Source: Dehalococcoidia bacterium UBA6495
Lineage (GTDB): Bacteria > Chloroflexota > Dehalococcoidia > Lucifugimonadales > UBA826
DNA length: 38,794 bases
Assembly: GCA_002435305.1 (NCBI GenBank)
Contig: DJMH01000071.1
Location: 1 to 38,794 of the forward strand
Direction: 5' to 3'
Shown here: positions 24,852 to 33,618 of the stretch, in pieces
How the letters are laid out: each line of letters begins with the position of its first letter
Numbering within the stretch: position 1 is the first letter of the stretch
The notes under the pieces: model-generated
Database searches by the model: none
Seen by the model: the letters and a program-made list of their open reading frames with translations, nothing else
What the model was told of the DNA's origin: nothing
Position numbers and translations under genes: made by a program

Positions 24852-26180
24852 ATGAACATGTTTGATTTTGAGGCGAACCGGCACTTGTCCAATAGCGCCC
24901 CTTTGGCGGCAAGAATGCGGCCGACCACTCTTGACGACATAGTTGGTCAGGCTCATTTAACTGGCAAAAATAGCCCTCTTCGGAGAAGTATCGACGCAGG
25001 ACGAATCCCTTCGTTTATTTTGTGGGGGCCACCGGGGACCGGCAAAACCTCCCTAGCAAACCTTATAACTTCAACTTCGAATTTCCATCTCGAGACAATC
25101 AGTGCGGTCACTTCTGGGGTATCTGAGTTGAGAAAATTAATTGCTGAATCTAAATCCCGACTAGGGATGTCGGGGCAAAGGACTGCTCTTTTTATTGACG
25201 AAATTCATCGATTTAATAAAGCCCAACAAGATGCAATACTGCCACATGTCGAAGATGGCACTGTCACTTTCATAGGTGCCACCACAGAAAATCCGTCATT
25301 CGAAATAATTTCTCCACTTTTATCACGATGTAGAGTCTTCACATTAAATGGCCTGGAAAGGAAAGACATTGTCCGCATATTAACCAATGCTCTGAACGAT
25401 TCCGAGAAAGGTTTAGAAAAGAGAAATCTTTCCATTGAAGAGGGCGTGCTCCAAGATATAGCTACATTGTCCAGTGGGGATGCCAGATGGGCGTTGAACA
25501 CGTTAGAACTGGCAGCAGACTCCGCCGATATCCAAGGCAATAAAATACTAATAAGTAAATCATTATTGGATGAGGTGATAGAAACCAAAGCTCTCCCGCA
25601 TGATAAAGCGGGAGACAAACATTTTGACACAATATCGGCGTTTATAAAATCCGTCCGAGCCTCAGACCCTGATGCTTCTGTTTATTGGTTAGCCAGGCTG
25701 CTCTTGGCCGGGGAAGATCTCATGTTCATAGCTAGAAGGCTTGTTATATTGGCGAGTGAGGACATAGGATTAGCTGATCCCAGAGCACTAACAATCGCTG
25801 TTTCAGCTCAACAGGCTGCCCATTTCGTGGGAATGCCGGAAGCTCGGATCATACTATCAGAGGCCACAATATACCTAGCCTCCGCTCCTAAAAGTAATTC
25901 TGCCTATAAAGCGATAAATTCTGCAATGTCCGAAATTAAATCTTCAGGAGAAAATCCAGTTCCACTTCATTTACGCAATCCTGTGACTGATTTAATGTCA
26001 CAGGAAAAATACGGCCAAGGTTACAGGTATGCCCACGATTATCCAGACCATTTTGTCAGAACAGAAAACCTTCCTGGAAATCTTGGGACCAAGGAATTTT
26101 ATTTGCCGGGAAATTTGGGTTATGAAAAATTTATAGCAGAACGGCTAAACAAATGGTGGAAAGAAGAATACAAGGAATAA
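24852..26180 (+). CDS. rarA: Replication-associated recombination protein A (RarA/MgsA AAA+ ATPase)
   Basis: RarA is a clamp-loader-like AAA+ ATPase acting at stalled replication forks. The 442-residue protein has LAARMRPTTLDDIVGQ (18-33), Walker A GPPGTGKT (59-66), Walker B FIDEIHRFNKAQQD (114-127) and the sensor-1 region IGATTENPSF. The C-terminal tetramerisation part includes ASEDIGLADP and LPGNLGTKEFYLP-type sequence. Start ATG 24852 has AAGG 9 bp upstream; an in-frame TTG at 24792 would add 20 unconserved residues. It converges on an MFS gene with a 7-bp gap. Confidence 0.93.
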   Translation: MNMFDFEANRHLSNSAPLAARMRPTTLDDIVGQAHLTGKNSPLRRSIDAGRIPSFILWGPPGTGKTSLANLITSTSNFHLETISAVTSGVSELRKLIAESKSRLGMSGQRTALFIDEIHRFNKAQQDAILPHVEDGTVTFIGATTENPSFEIISPLLSRCRVFTLNGLERKDIVRILTNALNDSEKGLEKRNLSIEEGVLQDIATLSSGDARWALNTLELAADSADIQGNKILISKSLLDEVIETKALPHDKAGDKHFDTISAFIKSVRASDPDASVYWLARLLLAGEDLMFIARRLVILASEDIGLADPRALTIAVSAQQAAHFVGMPEARIILSEATIYLASAPKSNSAYKAINSAMSEIKSSGENPVPLHLRNPVTDLMSQEKYGQGYRYAHDYPDHFVRTENLPGNLGTKEFYLPGNLGYEKFIAERLNKWWKEEYKE

Positions 26181-26187
26181 CGATTGA

Positions 26188-27390
26188 TCACTTTCCCAAA
26201 ACCGCCTTGGCTCCAATGGATATAATATTTTTAGCTATTCGGATGCCATTAGATACGACCACCACACCACCTGCCGCGACTGCAATCGGAGCGCCTAATA
26301 TGGCAGCAATCGCTCCTGCGTGGAATCCTGCAGCCCCGCTAAACCCCCAGCATAGAGATTGAAAACTTAGCACTCTTCCGCGCATCTCATCTGGAACCGA
26401 AATCTGAAGTAGTGTCGACAGACCACTTTCATAAATCACTCCTGAGCCATAAGCAAGAGCCAACAAAATCATTGATAGAAGCAAAATATCTGAAAATGCA
26501 AATGCGATTAATCCAAAACCAAATCCAAACAGTCCATAAATCACCAGCTTCCCCTTATTTTCTACATCTGGCATCGCAGTCATGATTACCGTAGATATTG
26601 CGGCTCCTAACGCCCCTACTGACATGAGAACCCCTAATCCTCGGGCATCTAATCCAAGTTCATCTCTTGCGATTACTGGCAACATCGATTCAACTGCCCA
26701 TCCAAATATTTCCGTGACTAGTATTGCAAGTATCAAAGATCGAATTATTGAATTATTGACAACATATTTAGCACCATAAACTAAATCCTGCAGATGAGAA
26801 GAGCCAGATATTTCGGGAGATTCTATATTCTTGAGATTTAAGAAAATTGAACTTGATATAAGCAAGGATATGAGCATTAAGGCAAATCCTAAATAAATTT
26901 CCCGATCGATAAGCCATCCCCCTGCCAACGGTGCTAAAACTCCCATAACTGTCATAGAAAAGAAGTTAGCTGCAGTTCCCTTAAGGAGATTTTTGGGGCC
27001 TACTAAATCTAAAGTCATAGCCATTTTGCAAGGAAGCCTTACAGCATGGAATGCCCCTGCACAGAACCCATACCCCAACACGTGCCATACCTCTAGTAGT
27101 TCATAAAAAGCCGCTATCCCCAAAATGGCGACTAGAACTATTTGAATAGCTTGTGTAGCCAACAACAATATTTTTCTGTTGTAGCGGTCTATTAAAACTC
27201 CGGCCAGGGGGCTGAATAATGTCATCCCAACCCCTGAGACTCCGGCAGTAGCCCCAACCCAGAACGCAGAATCCGTCTGAATTAAAACAATCCAACCTTG
27301 GAGCATAGGACTTACCATCATGGCGGCGTCGTCGAACAAGAGACCATAGAAAAAACGACGAAAAGTCAGATTTTTAAACAGGGATAGCAT
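26188..27390 (-). CDS. MFS transporter
   Basis: A 400-residue major facilitator with about 12 predicted helices. Motif A between helices 2 and 3 reads AGVLIDRYNRK (63-73), and a second charged loop, PDEMRGRVLSF, follows helix 10. It belongs to the same broad exporter group as the MFS gene at 4.3 kb but the two are not close copies. The substrate is unknown. It lies 74 bp downstream of the threonine aldolase gene in the same direction and could be co-transcribed; no ribosome site is evident before the ATG. Confidence 0.85.
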   Translation of the reverse strand: MLSLFKNLTFRRFFYGLLFDDAAMMVSPMLQGWIVLIQTDSAFWVGATAGVSGVGMTLFSPLAGVLIDRYNRKILLLATQAIQIVLVAILGIAAFYELLEVWHVLGYGFCAGAFHAVRLPCKMAMTLDLVGPKNLLKGTAANFFSMTVMGVLAPLAGGWLIDREIYLGFALMLISLLISSSIFLNLKNIESPEISGSSHLQDLVYGAKYVVNNSIIRSLILAILVTEIFGWAVESMLPVIARDELGLDARGLGVLMSVGALGAAISTVIMTAMPDVENKGKLVIYGLFGFGFGLIAFAFSDILLLSMILLALAYGSGVIYESGLSTLLQISVPDEMRGRVLSFQSLCWGFSGAAGFHAGAIAAILGAPIAVAAGGVVVVSNGIRIAKNIISIGAKAVLGK

Positions 27391-27464
27391 AAGTAAACCG
27401 CGCCTGGTAACGCTATAGGGTCAAAATAAAAAGCACTGGTGTGATGCCGGAACAGCCTATAAGG

Positions 27465-28496
27465 TCATGATGTCATAGCATTAGCCATAACTTCTAAAAC
27501 ATAATCTATATCTTCGGAATCCACTCCGTAGTGGGTCACGAATCTCCACCGGGAATACGGTGAAGCTCCTTTTATTCCATTCGACTCTAACTTTTTCATC
27601 AATTCATTCTTATTAGGGTGTTCGACTTCAAAGAAAACTAAATTCGTATCAACCGAGTCAGGGTCTATCGTTACACCATCTATCTTAGATAACCCTTCTG
27701 CCAGTTTTTTTGCGTTGGCATGGTCCTCAGCCAAACGATCAACCATCTGATCCAAAGCAACTATACCGGCCGCAGCGAGAAAGCCGGCTTGCCTCATCCC
27801 ACCACCCACCATTTTCCTCCATCTTCTAGCCTCTTCAACGAATTCATATGTTCCTGCCACGATTGAGCCTACAGGACAACTAAGTCCCTTTGACAAACAA
27901 AAACTCACTGTGTCCGCTTCCTTCAACATTTCATCAACAGGGGTTTCCAATTTGACTGCCGCATTGAATATCCTGGCCCCGTCGACATGAAGCGGCAACT
28001 CATGATTATGAGCCACATCTGCGATCAATTTGGTATCTTGCGGAGTAAGTACCCTACCTCCACAGTTGTTTTGTGTGTTCTCAATAGTTATAACTGCGGT
28101 GTGAGGATTATGATTATTCGCTGAGTCCCTTATAGCCTCTTCCACTTCTGAAGGATCAAGCATACCCCGAGCATCATTTTTCACCGTATGATAGGAAACC
28201 CCTCCAAGAGCTGCGGCTCCGCCTGCTTCCGAACGGAAGATATGTGACTTGTCGCCGAGGATTATTTCATCACCTCGCCCACAATGAGACAATACAGAAA
28301 TCAAGTTGCCCATTGTCCCACTGGCTACAAATACCGATGCCTCTTTACCTACTTTCGCCGCCGCCATTTCTTCCAGTTTATTAACCGAAGGATCATCATT
28401 AAAGACATCATCGCCGATTTCCGCCTGGGATATGGCTTCCCGCATTTCTGGGGATGGATGGGTAACTGTATCGCTTCTAAGATCAACTTTCGTCAT
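27465..28496 (-). CDS. Low-specificity L-threonine aldolase
   Basis: A PLP enzyme cleaving threonine or allo-threonine to glycine and acetaldehyde. The 343-residue protein opens with VDLRSDTVTHPSPEMREA (4-21), carries the ring-stacking histidine in KSHIF (His86), the cofactor aspartate in LHVDGARIFNAA (Asp172) and the PLP lysine in CLSKGLSCPVGS (Lys203). ATG 28496 is chosen because the family begins just before LRSDTVT and GGTGAAAG lies shortly upstream; an earlier start at 28556 would add 20 unconserved residues. An MFS gene follows. Related beta-eliminating lyases have a similar fold, but the N-terminal signature supports the aldolase. Confidence 0.9.
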   Translation of the reverse strand: MTKVDLRSDTVTHPSPEMREAISQAEIGDDVFNDDPSVNKLEEMAAAKVGKEASVFVASGTMGNLISVLSHCGRGDEIILGDKSHIFRSEAGGAAALGGVSYHTVKNDARGMLDPSEVEEAIRDSANNHNPHTAVITIENTQNNCGGRVLTPQDTKLIADVAHNHELPLHVDGARIFNAAVKLETPVDEMLKEADTVSFCLSKGLSCPVGSIVAGTYEFVEEARRWRKMVGGGMRQAGFLAAAGIVALDQMVDRLAEDHANAKKLAEGLSKIDGVTIDPDSVDTNLVFFEVEHPNKNELMKKLESNGIKGASPYSRWRFVTHYGVDSEDIDYVLEVMANAMTS

Positions 28497-28645
28497 ATAA
28501 CTTTCACCTAAGGTAAATTGATTCTGACTTTTACTTTCACCTATTGATTCTAGCAACGGCTTTTGTTAATTACTATACTTATGCTTGTTCTTAACTTTGA
28601 ATTGTTCACCGTTTTTGACCATTATCAATTTCCCGGGGTAGTTAT

Positions 28646-29290
28646 ATGACTGATACAACCAAAGAATTAACGACATTATCAACCGGAACCTCCGAACTTG
28701 AATCCCTTTTGGAAACTCCAAACCAAGTCAAAAGACCTCCTTGCGTTATCCTTTGCCATCCACATCCACAATATGGGGGTAATATGTTCGATGGTTTGAT
28801 AAACCAAATTTCCAGCTATTTATTAAGTAATGAAATAGCTACCTTACGATTTAACCAAAGAGGCGTGGGAATGAGTAGCGGAGAAAGTGGTGATGGCACC
28901 AATGAAATGATAGATACAGAGGCGGTAGTTAATCTGATAAGTTCTAACCCGAAAATCGACGGCAGCCGTCTAGGAATTATTGGATATTCTTTCGGGGCCT
29001 GGATGGCATTAGAATCATCCCTCAGGACCAATTTAATTAAATCTCTTGTGTCAATTGCATGCCCACAAAATAAGTTTGCCCAATATGGTACTGTCCAAAT
29101 AACTCAACCAAAATTGCTGATACTTGGTGACAGGGATCACGATTTTACTCTCGGACAATTTAAGTTTTTAGCTAACAGAATGTCAGAACCAAAGAGAACA
29201 GAGGTGGTAACCGGAGCAGACCATTTTTTCAGAGAACATCGTGATTTAGTCGGAAAGTTGAGCTGCGAATTTATTAAGGAAACTTTATAA
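28646..29290 (+). CDS. Alpha/beta hydrolase
   Basis: A 214-residue cytoplasmic alpha/beta hydrolase of the small COG2945-like type. The oxyanion region CHPHPQYGGNM (37-47), the nucleophile elbow GYSFGA (Ser115), an acid in LILGDRDHDF (around Asp162-166) and the final histidine GADHFF (His193) are all in order. There is no lid insertion or signal peptide. Substrate unknown. It diverges from threonine aldolase across 149 bp that contains a TATACT (28574-28579) but no matching -35. Fumarase follows about 110 bp downstream. Confidence 0.88.
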   Translation: MTDTTKELTTLSTGTSELESLLETPNQVKRPPCVILCHPHPQYGGNMFDGLINQISSYLLSNEIATLRFNQRGVGMSSGESGDGTNEMIDTEAVVNLISSNPKIDGSRLGIIGYSFGAWMALESSLRTNLIKSLVSIACPQNKFAQYGTVQITQPKLLILGDRDHDFTLGQFKFLANRMSEPKRTEVVTGADHFFREHRDLVGKLSCEFIKETL

Positions 29291-29326
29291 GTTAATATGG
29301 GTATGCAGAGGTTAGCGAATTGTCAT

Positions 29327-29356
29327 TTTCTTAATAATCTTGTGGGAATTAAGAAA
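29327..29356. repeat. Nine-bp inverted repeat ahead of fumarase
   Basis: TTTCTTAAT (29327-29335) and ATTAAGAAA (29348-29356) are perfect complements across a 12-nt spacer, between the hydrolase stop and the fumarase start. It is preceded by TTGTCA (29320-29325), a near -35 match. The AT-rich arms and spacing of about two helical turns between centres suit a dimeric repressor site better than a terminator. The role is inference. Confidence 0.45.
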
Positions 29357-29398
29357 TAGGTGTCTAAAATTTCAACCGGTGAACTTTGGAGTATTCAA

Positions 29399-30817
29399 TT
29401 GTCAGAGAACCAAACATTTAGAAAAGAACGAGACTCCATGGGAGAATTCCAAGTGCCCTCGGAAGCATATTATGGCGCTAACACAATGAGAGCGGTACTC
29501 AATTTTCCAATAAGTGATCTACGTTTCTCCCGTTCTTTTATTGAAGCAATATCGATGGTCAAACTAGCTGCCGCCGAAACGAATATTGAACTCGGATTGT
29601 TAGATTCAAAATTGGGAGAGGCAATCATAAAATCTGCGACAGAGGTATCGGAAGGCAAATTTGATGACCAGTTTGTCGTGGACATATTTCAAACCGGTTC
29701 GGGAACTTCCACAAATATGAATGCCAATGAAGTAATTTCAAATAGGGCAATTGAAATACTAGGCGGTGAATTGGGTTCTCGAAATCCCGTTCACCCTAAC
29801 GACCACGTAAATACCGGTCAATCTTCGAACGATGTCATACCAACATCGATACATTTGGCTGCCGCCAAAGCTATAACAAATAATTTAATTCCATCTTTAA
29901 AAAAATTATCGACCTCCCTCAATGTCAAATCCCAAGAATTCATGCCGATAATTAAAACTGGAAGAACACATCTGCAGGACGCGACCCCTGTTCGCCTTGG
30001 TCAAGAGTTTTCCGGACATGCAGGACAAGTAAATAGAGGCATTCGCCGGGCAGAACATGCGGTTCAAGAGCTCGGGGAAGTCGCCTTAGGGGGCACAGCA
30101 GTTGGTACAGGAGTAAACACACATCCAGAGTTTGCCAAAAAAGTCTGTGAAAAATTAACAAGAGCATCTGGGGTAGAAATCAGAGAAACATCCAATCATT
30201 TTCAAGCTCAAAGTACCTTAGATAATATAGTAGAAGCCAGTGGTGCGATGAAAACAATCGCGGTGAGTTTGATGAAAATAGCCAACGATGTGAGATGGAT
30301 GGGCTCAGGACCTCGGGGAGGATTTGGTGAAATTGAACTCCCTGAAGTACAACCAGGCAGTTCTATAATGCCAGGTAAAGTGAACCCCGTCATACCTGAG
30401 TCAGTGTGCCAAGTGTCAGCCCAGGTTATAGGAAACGACACCACCGTCGCAATAGCTGGCCAATCAGGAAATTTTGAAATCAACGTAATGATGCCTGTGG
30501 CAGCCTATAACCTTTTACAATCTATTGACCTCTTAGCAACGGCGTCGTCAAACTTAGCTGCCCAATGTATTGACGGACTTAACTCAACCTCAAAAGGTCC
30601 TGAAATGGTTGAAAAAGGTCTCGCTATAGTGACTACTTTAGTCCCACATATTGGATATGATAAATCTGCAGAATTGGCACATAAAGCCCAACAGACGGGT
30701 CAGACTATCATGGAAGTGGCTCTTGTTGAAACGGATTTGAGTAAACAAGAATTGCAAAAAATACTTGACCCGGAATCCATGACAGAACCAGGGGTGTCAG
30801 GGGCATCTTTGGGTTAG
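29399..30817 (+). CDS. fumC: Class II fumarate hydratase
   Basis: Converts fumarate to malate in the TCA cycle. The protein has the family opening FRKERDSMGEFQVP, then TGSGTSTNMNANEV, VNTGQSSNDVIPT, the GRTHLQDATPV active-site histidine region and the signature GSSIMPGKVNPVIPE holding the mobile-loop serine. Start choice: TTG at 29399 has GGAG 7 bp upstream (29388-29391) and gives 472 residues, matching the family; GTG at 29360 would add 13 residues but lacks a ribosome site. Aspartase and argininosuccinate lyase share the fold, but the DATPV and signature region favour fumarase. Its stop overlaps that of the convergent CCA-enzyme gene. Confidence 0.88.
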   Translation: MSENQTFRKERDSMGEFQVPSEAYYGANTMRAVLNFPISDLRFSRSFIEAISMVKLAAAETNIELGLLDSKLGEAIIKSATEVSEGKFDDQFVVDIFQTGSGTSTNMNANEVISNRAIEILGGELGSRNPVHPNDHVNTGQSSNDVIPTSIHLAAAKAITNNLIPSLKKLSTSLNVKSQEFMPIIKTGRTHLQDATPVRLGQEFSGHAGQVNRGIRRAEHAVQELGEVALGGTAVGTGVNTHPEFAKKVCEKLTRASGVEIRETSNHFQAQSTLDNIVEASGAMKTIAVSLMKIANDVRWMGSGPRGGFGEIELPEVQPGSSIMPGKVNPVIPESVCQVSAQVIGNDTTVAIAGQSGNFEINVMMPVAAYNLLQSIDLLATASSNLAAQCIDGLNSTSKGPEMVEKGLAIVTTLVPHIGYDKSAELAHKAQQTGQTIMEVALVETDLSKQELQKILDPESMTEPGVSGASLG

Positions 30818-32031
30818 GAATCGCAAAAAAACTTCTTAGCCATACGAATCTGACCAGATTTGGACTTAGGCCCAGAGTCAATCATATGCGTAAGAATTTT
30901 TGATAAGATATCCCCGATCTTGGGGCCCTGAGGTATGCCAATACCCATAAGGTCTTCGCCGTCGATGCATAAACTAATAGTTTTTAGTTCATTCACAAAT
31001 AGTTTTAAATTGCTTCTAAGCTCTTTCGAGACATATGCCTCAGCCACTGATATTGCAATTTCCGAGACCTCTGTGAGCTGTTTGAAAATCTCGCTGCGCG
31101 ACGAACTTACTTCGAGAAGTTCGATGCAGTTTAAATCTGTCCCAAACTTTGACAATTTATTTCCTAAATCAAGTCTTTTAATTAAATCCAATCTTTGATC
31201 GGATTCAATTAATGAAATCAGTACGTAGAAAACAAATTCTGGGGTAGGAATCCTGATATCTTTAAGAAGTTTTTTTCTCTTGGAAAACTCTGACCCTTTC
31301 GGAAATCCAGAGTGAATATGCTCCAAAACTTTAAATTGATCCATTAGATCCAAAATAGAGTTTAAGCTCTTTTCAGAAAAAATCTTTACTAATTCGTTGG
31401 TTATACGTACTCCACTTAACAGGGTTAGATACGTTAAGTCGTTCAATAATTGGGTTTTCGTGTCATCTTCAAGAGCAAAACCCAGCCTCCCGGAATACCG
31501 CATGCACCTAAATATACGGGTTGGGTCATCTTTAAAAGATCCAGCATGCAAGATCCTTACATGTTTTGATTGTAAGTCCTGTAACCCCCTATTTAAATCA
31601 AGTACTTCCCCCCAGTTTGGAGGGTTAATACAAGCTGCCAAAGCATTTATTGAAAAATCTCTCCTCCCCAAATCCTCTTCAATGGAGGATGAAGTTACTT
31701 CAGGTAACGCACCCGAAGCTGGGTACACCTCTTTCCTAGCCATCGCGAGATCCACTGCTTGGCCCAAAAATTTTATCTTGCAGGTGTTGAACTGGGAATT
31801 AGAAATCACTTCTATTTGATATTTAGGATCAAACTTATGCACTAGGTTCCAAGGATCTGATTCCACAATAATGTCAATATCAGAGACTTCCCTTTCCAGA
31901 AGCAAATCCCTTATGGTTCCCCCAACCAAAAAAGCACGTGTCCCCGTTTTATGAAATTGATCTCCCAGTATTTTTATCGCTTTGTACTGAGGTTTTGTAA
32001 GTGTTTTTTCTAAAAGATTTTCTATATTCAT
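30814..32031 (-). CDS. CCA-adding enzyme / poly(A) polymerase family nucleotidyltransferase
   Basis: A class II nucleotidyltransferase that adds or repairs the CCA tail of tRNA. The 405-residue protein has FLVGGTIRDLLL (34-45), the catalytic pair SDIDI (Asp51, Asp53), the base-selecting RRDFSINA (123-130) and DDPTRIFRCMRYSGRLGF. The C-terminal half is alpha-helical without a recognisable HD domain. The tRNA-Ala in this window already encodes CCA, so repair is a likely part of its job; A-adding or CC-adding versions cannot be excluded by eye. ATG start; 120 bp separate it from the divergent Nudix gene. Confidence 0.88.
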   Translation of the reverse strand: MNIENLLEKTLTKPQYKAIKILGDQFHKTGTRAFLVGGTIRDLLLEREVSDIDIIVESDPWNLVHKFDPKYQIEVISNSQFNTCKIKFLGQAVDLAMARKEVYPASGALPEVTSSSIEEDLGRRDFSINALAACINPPNWGEVLDLNRGLQDLQSKHVRILHAGSFKDDPTRIFRCMRYSGRLGFALEDDTKTQLLNDLTYLTLLSGVRITNELVKIFSEKSLNSILDLMDQFKVLEHIHSGFPKGSEFSKRKKLLKDIRIPTPEFVFYVLISLIESDQRLDLIKRLDLGNKLSKFGTDLNCIELLEVSSSRSEIFKQLTEVSEIAISVAEAYVSKELRSNLKLFVNELKTISLCIDGEDLMGIGIPQGPKIGDILSKILTHMIDSGPKSKSGQIRMAKKFFCDS

Positions 32032-32117
32032 AAATCTTTCAACATTACCCTTGGTTCTTTACAGTAAAATTTCAAGTCTTATACTTTGAAATTATACAGA
32101 GGTACTAAATATTGGCT

Positions 32118-32134
32118 CATATTTTCAAAATATG
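32118..32134. promoter_or_regulatory. Perfect 17-bp palindrome upstream of a Nudix gene, candidate operator
   Basis: CATATTTT, a central C, then AAAATATG: a perfect 8-1-8 palindrome 18 bp before the Nudix ATG at 32152. A TTGAAA (32086-32091) with AATATT 17 bp later (32109-32114) could be the promoter, placing the palindrome at the transcription start, a typical repressor position. Promoter and operator roles are inference; the palindrome itself is plain. Confidence 0.5.
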
Positions 32135-32151
32135 GGGACTTTTCAGTAAAT

Positions 32152-32646
32152 ATGGTTGAACAAATTAAGTACTGCCAACTTTGCGGTACACATTTGGTGA
32201 GAAAATACGATCGCAGCAAGGTGAGACCATTTTGCGAGGCCTGTAATGCTTTCAAATATATAGACCCTAAAGTCGCAGTGGTGGCGATAGTTCCATTAAA
32301 CAAAAAAATATTGCTAATAAGGCGAGCCATAGAACCCCATTTAGGAAAATGGAGTCTGCCGTCAGGCTATGTAGATCGCGGAGAATCTATCGAAAATGCT
32401 TTAGTTCGAGAAATCTTCGAAGAAACAACAATTTGTGCCAGTCCATGTCACTACCTAGGGGTATTTTCAGGGAAGGGACCGGTTGTAGTCCATGTATATG
32501 TGGCAACTCACAAATCAGGTACAGCCACGGCCGCTGAAGAGGTAAGCGAAATAAAGTGGTGCAAATTGGACGAAGTACCTAAACTCCCATTCCCTTATGA
32601 CCAGGAAATAATGTCGGCCTATAAAACTTATCTACAATGCCTATGA
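32152..32646 (+). CDS. Zinc-ribbon Nudix hydrolase
   Basis: A 164-residue protein with an N-terminal zinc ribbon (Cys8, Cys11, Cys28, Cys31) followed by a Nudix domain. The Nudix box spans Gly72 to Ile94 with all key residues (GYVDRGES, REIFEETTI). The layout resembles NudC-like NADH/ADP-ribose-type hydrolases, but it lacks the downstream NudC SQPWPF motif, so the nucleotide substrate is open. ATG 32152 is favoured because the zinc ribbon starts seven residues later; an in-frame TTG at 32086 falls in the promoter-like region. Its 3' end overlaps the convergent DUF4177 gene by 6 bp. Confidence 0.84.
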   Translation: MVEQIKYCQLCGTHLVRKYDRSKVRPFCEACNAFKYIDPKVAVVAIVPLNKKILLIRRAIEPHLGKWSLPSGYVDRGESIENALVREIFEETTICASPCHYLGVFSGKGPVVVHVYVATHKSGTATAAEEVSEIKWCKLDEVPKLPFPYDQEIMSAYKTYLQCL

Positions 32647-33009
32647 ATCATCTTCATCACCATGGCCTTGATCCCATATTCGTTTAAAAATACCGTATCG
32701 TGGACCATTCTCGTCACCAAGCGGAGTGATGTTCACCAATTCCCAACCCTTGTCTCCCATACGCTTTAGAAGACTCGTTGTGTAGCGTAGTCCGCCTTCT
32801 TCTGTATCGGTTTTCAGCCTCACCACATCGTACTCCCAAGTTGATATGCCATGAGGAAGATCAAAATCTTCTACGTATTCCAGCTGTTGAAGTTCTTCCT
32901 CAGTTATCTCTGCCCAGGAGTCTTCTGGCAAGTCTGTCTGGCATTCATCACAGGAGGTTGCTGGCCCTAACGAGTAACCGCCACACTCGGGACAAAAATA
33001 AATTCTCAT
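32641..33009 (-). CDS. Zinc-ribbon protein with DUF4177-like domain
   Basis: A 122-residue protein. The N-terminus carries CPECG and CDEC (Cys6, Cys9, Cys20, Cys23), a zinc ribbon, then an acidic linker. The C-terminal half holds the DUF4177 pattern: WEYDVVRLKT, LLKRMGDKGWELVNITPLG and YGIFKR. DUF4177 proteins are small and functionally uncharacterised. ATG start with a perfect TATAAT about 60 bp upstream. Function unknown. Confidence 0.72.
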   Translation of the reverse strand: MRIYFCPECGGYSLGPATSCDECQTDLPEDSWAEITEEELQQLEYVEDFDLPHGISTWEYDVVRLKTDTEEGGLRYTTSLLKRMGDKGWELVNITPLGDENGPRYGIFKRIWDQGHGDEDDS

Positions 33010-33062
33010 AGACTGTTATTTAAATATTTCTTTTTCGTAAATTCAAAAACACTAACAAGTTG

Positions 33063-33082
33063 TAGTGATTATATGTCCACTA
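33063..33082 (-). promoter_or_regulatory. Candidate promoter of the zinc-ribbon/DUF4177 gene
   Basis: On the minus strand a perfect TATAAT occupies 33068-33073, with no clear -35 upstream. The box is bracketed by a short inverted repeat (TAGTG at 33063-33067 and CACTA at 33078-33082). A start near 33060 leaves a leader of about 50 nt. This lies in the 131-bp gap before the PPOX gene, where nothing else is recognised. Confidence 0.38.
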
Positions 33083-33140
33083 TAAGAAAAATAGATACCA
33101 CGGGGGCATTTTTATGAAAATAAACACCATAATATATTTT

Positions 33141-33566
33141 TTAAAGATTCCCCCAGGAGATATAGTCGTAGACTCTGATGCCAATAATCGTTGCCCCCCT
33201 GGGAAGATAATTTTGATCCCGATATTGTATGTATCGATTCTCAAGTAATTTCGCGGCTAGTAGGTTTTCCTGCTCATCACTGACAACTTTAGCCTTACCT
33301 TTAGCCATCACATATGCCAACTCAGTCCAATTTTCTGAATATCTGTCAAATAAAACGACAACTTCATCGTTACTTGCTATGTTGATAATTCTTTTAAGGG
33401 GTTTGCTTTTATTCTTTTTTGGCTTTGCATCAATTGGAGTATAGATCGTGTCGTTACCAGACAAAGCAAAGCAGATAGGTACTGAATGAGGAACCCTGGA
33501 AGGGGTCACGGTAGATAACCTAGCTACCTTTAAGGAAAGTATAAATTCTTCTACGCTTACAAGCAT
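33141..33566 (-). CDS. PPOX-class (Rv0121-like) F420/flavin-binding split-barrel protein
   Basis: A 141-residue pyridoxamine-phosphate-oxidase-fold protein. The opening VARLSTVTPSRVPHSVPICFAL pattern, the TPIDAKPKK segment and the later NIASNDEVVVLFDRYSENW match the Rv0121 branch of PPOX-class F420-dependent enzymes. Its reaction is unknown; cofactor F420 versus FMN cannot be settled by eye. ATG 33566 has GGAG 4 bp upstream and is preferred over the GTG at 33590, which has no ribosome site. It follows the ABC exporter genes by 52 bp in the same direction. Confidence 0.8.
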   Translation of the reverse strand: MLVSVEEFILSLKVARLSTVTPSRVPHSVPICFALSGNDTIYTPIDAKPKKNKSKPLKRIINIASNDEVVVLFDRYSENWTELAYVMAKGKAKVVSDEQENLLAAKLLENRYIQYRDQNYLPRGATIIGIRVYDYISWGNL

Positions 33567-33618
33567 TAAACTCCAAATCGGGCTAGGCACAAGCGTTACT
33601 TAAGGAGCTTTTACCTTA

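Noticed and set aside
28499..28556. Longer threonine aldolase start at 28556
   Set aside because: The family begins close to LRSDTVT; the extra residues are low-complexity and ATG 28496 has a reasonable ribosome site.
33115..33248. Short plus-strand frame beginning ATGAAAATAAAC upstream of and into the PPOX gene
   Set aside because: Most of it is antisense to the PPOX gene and it has no ribosome site.
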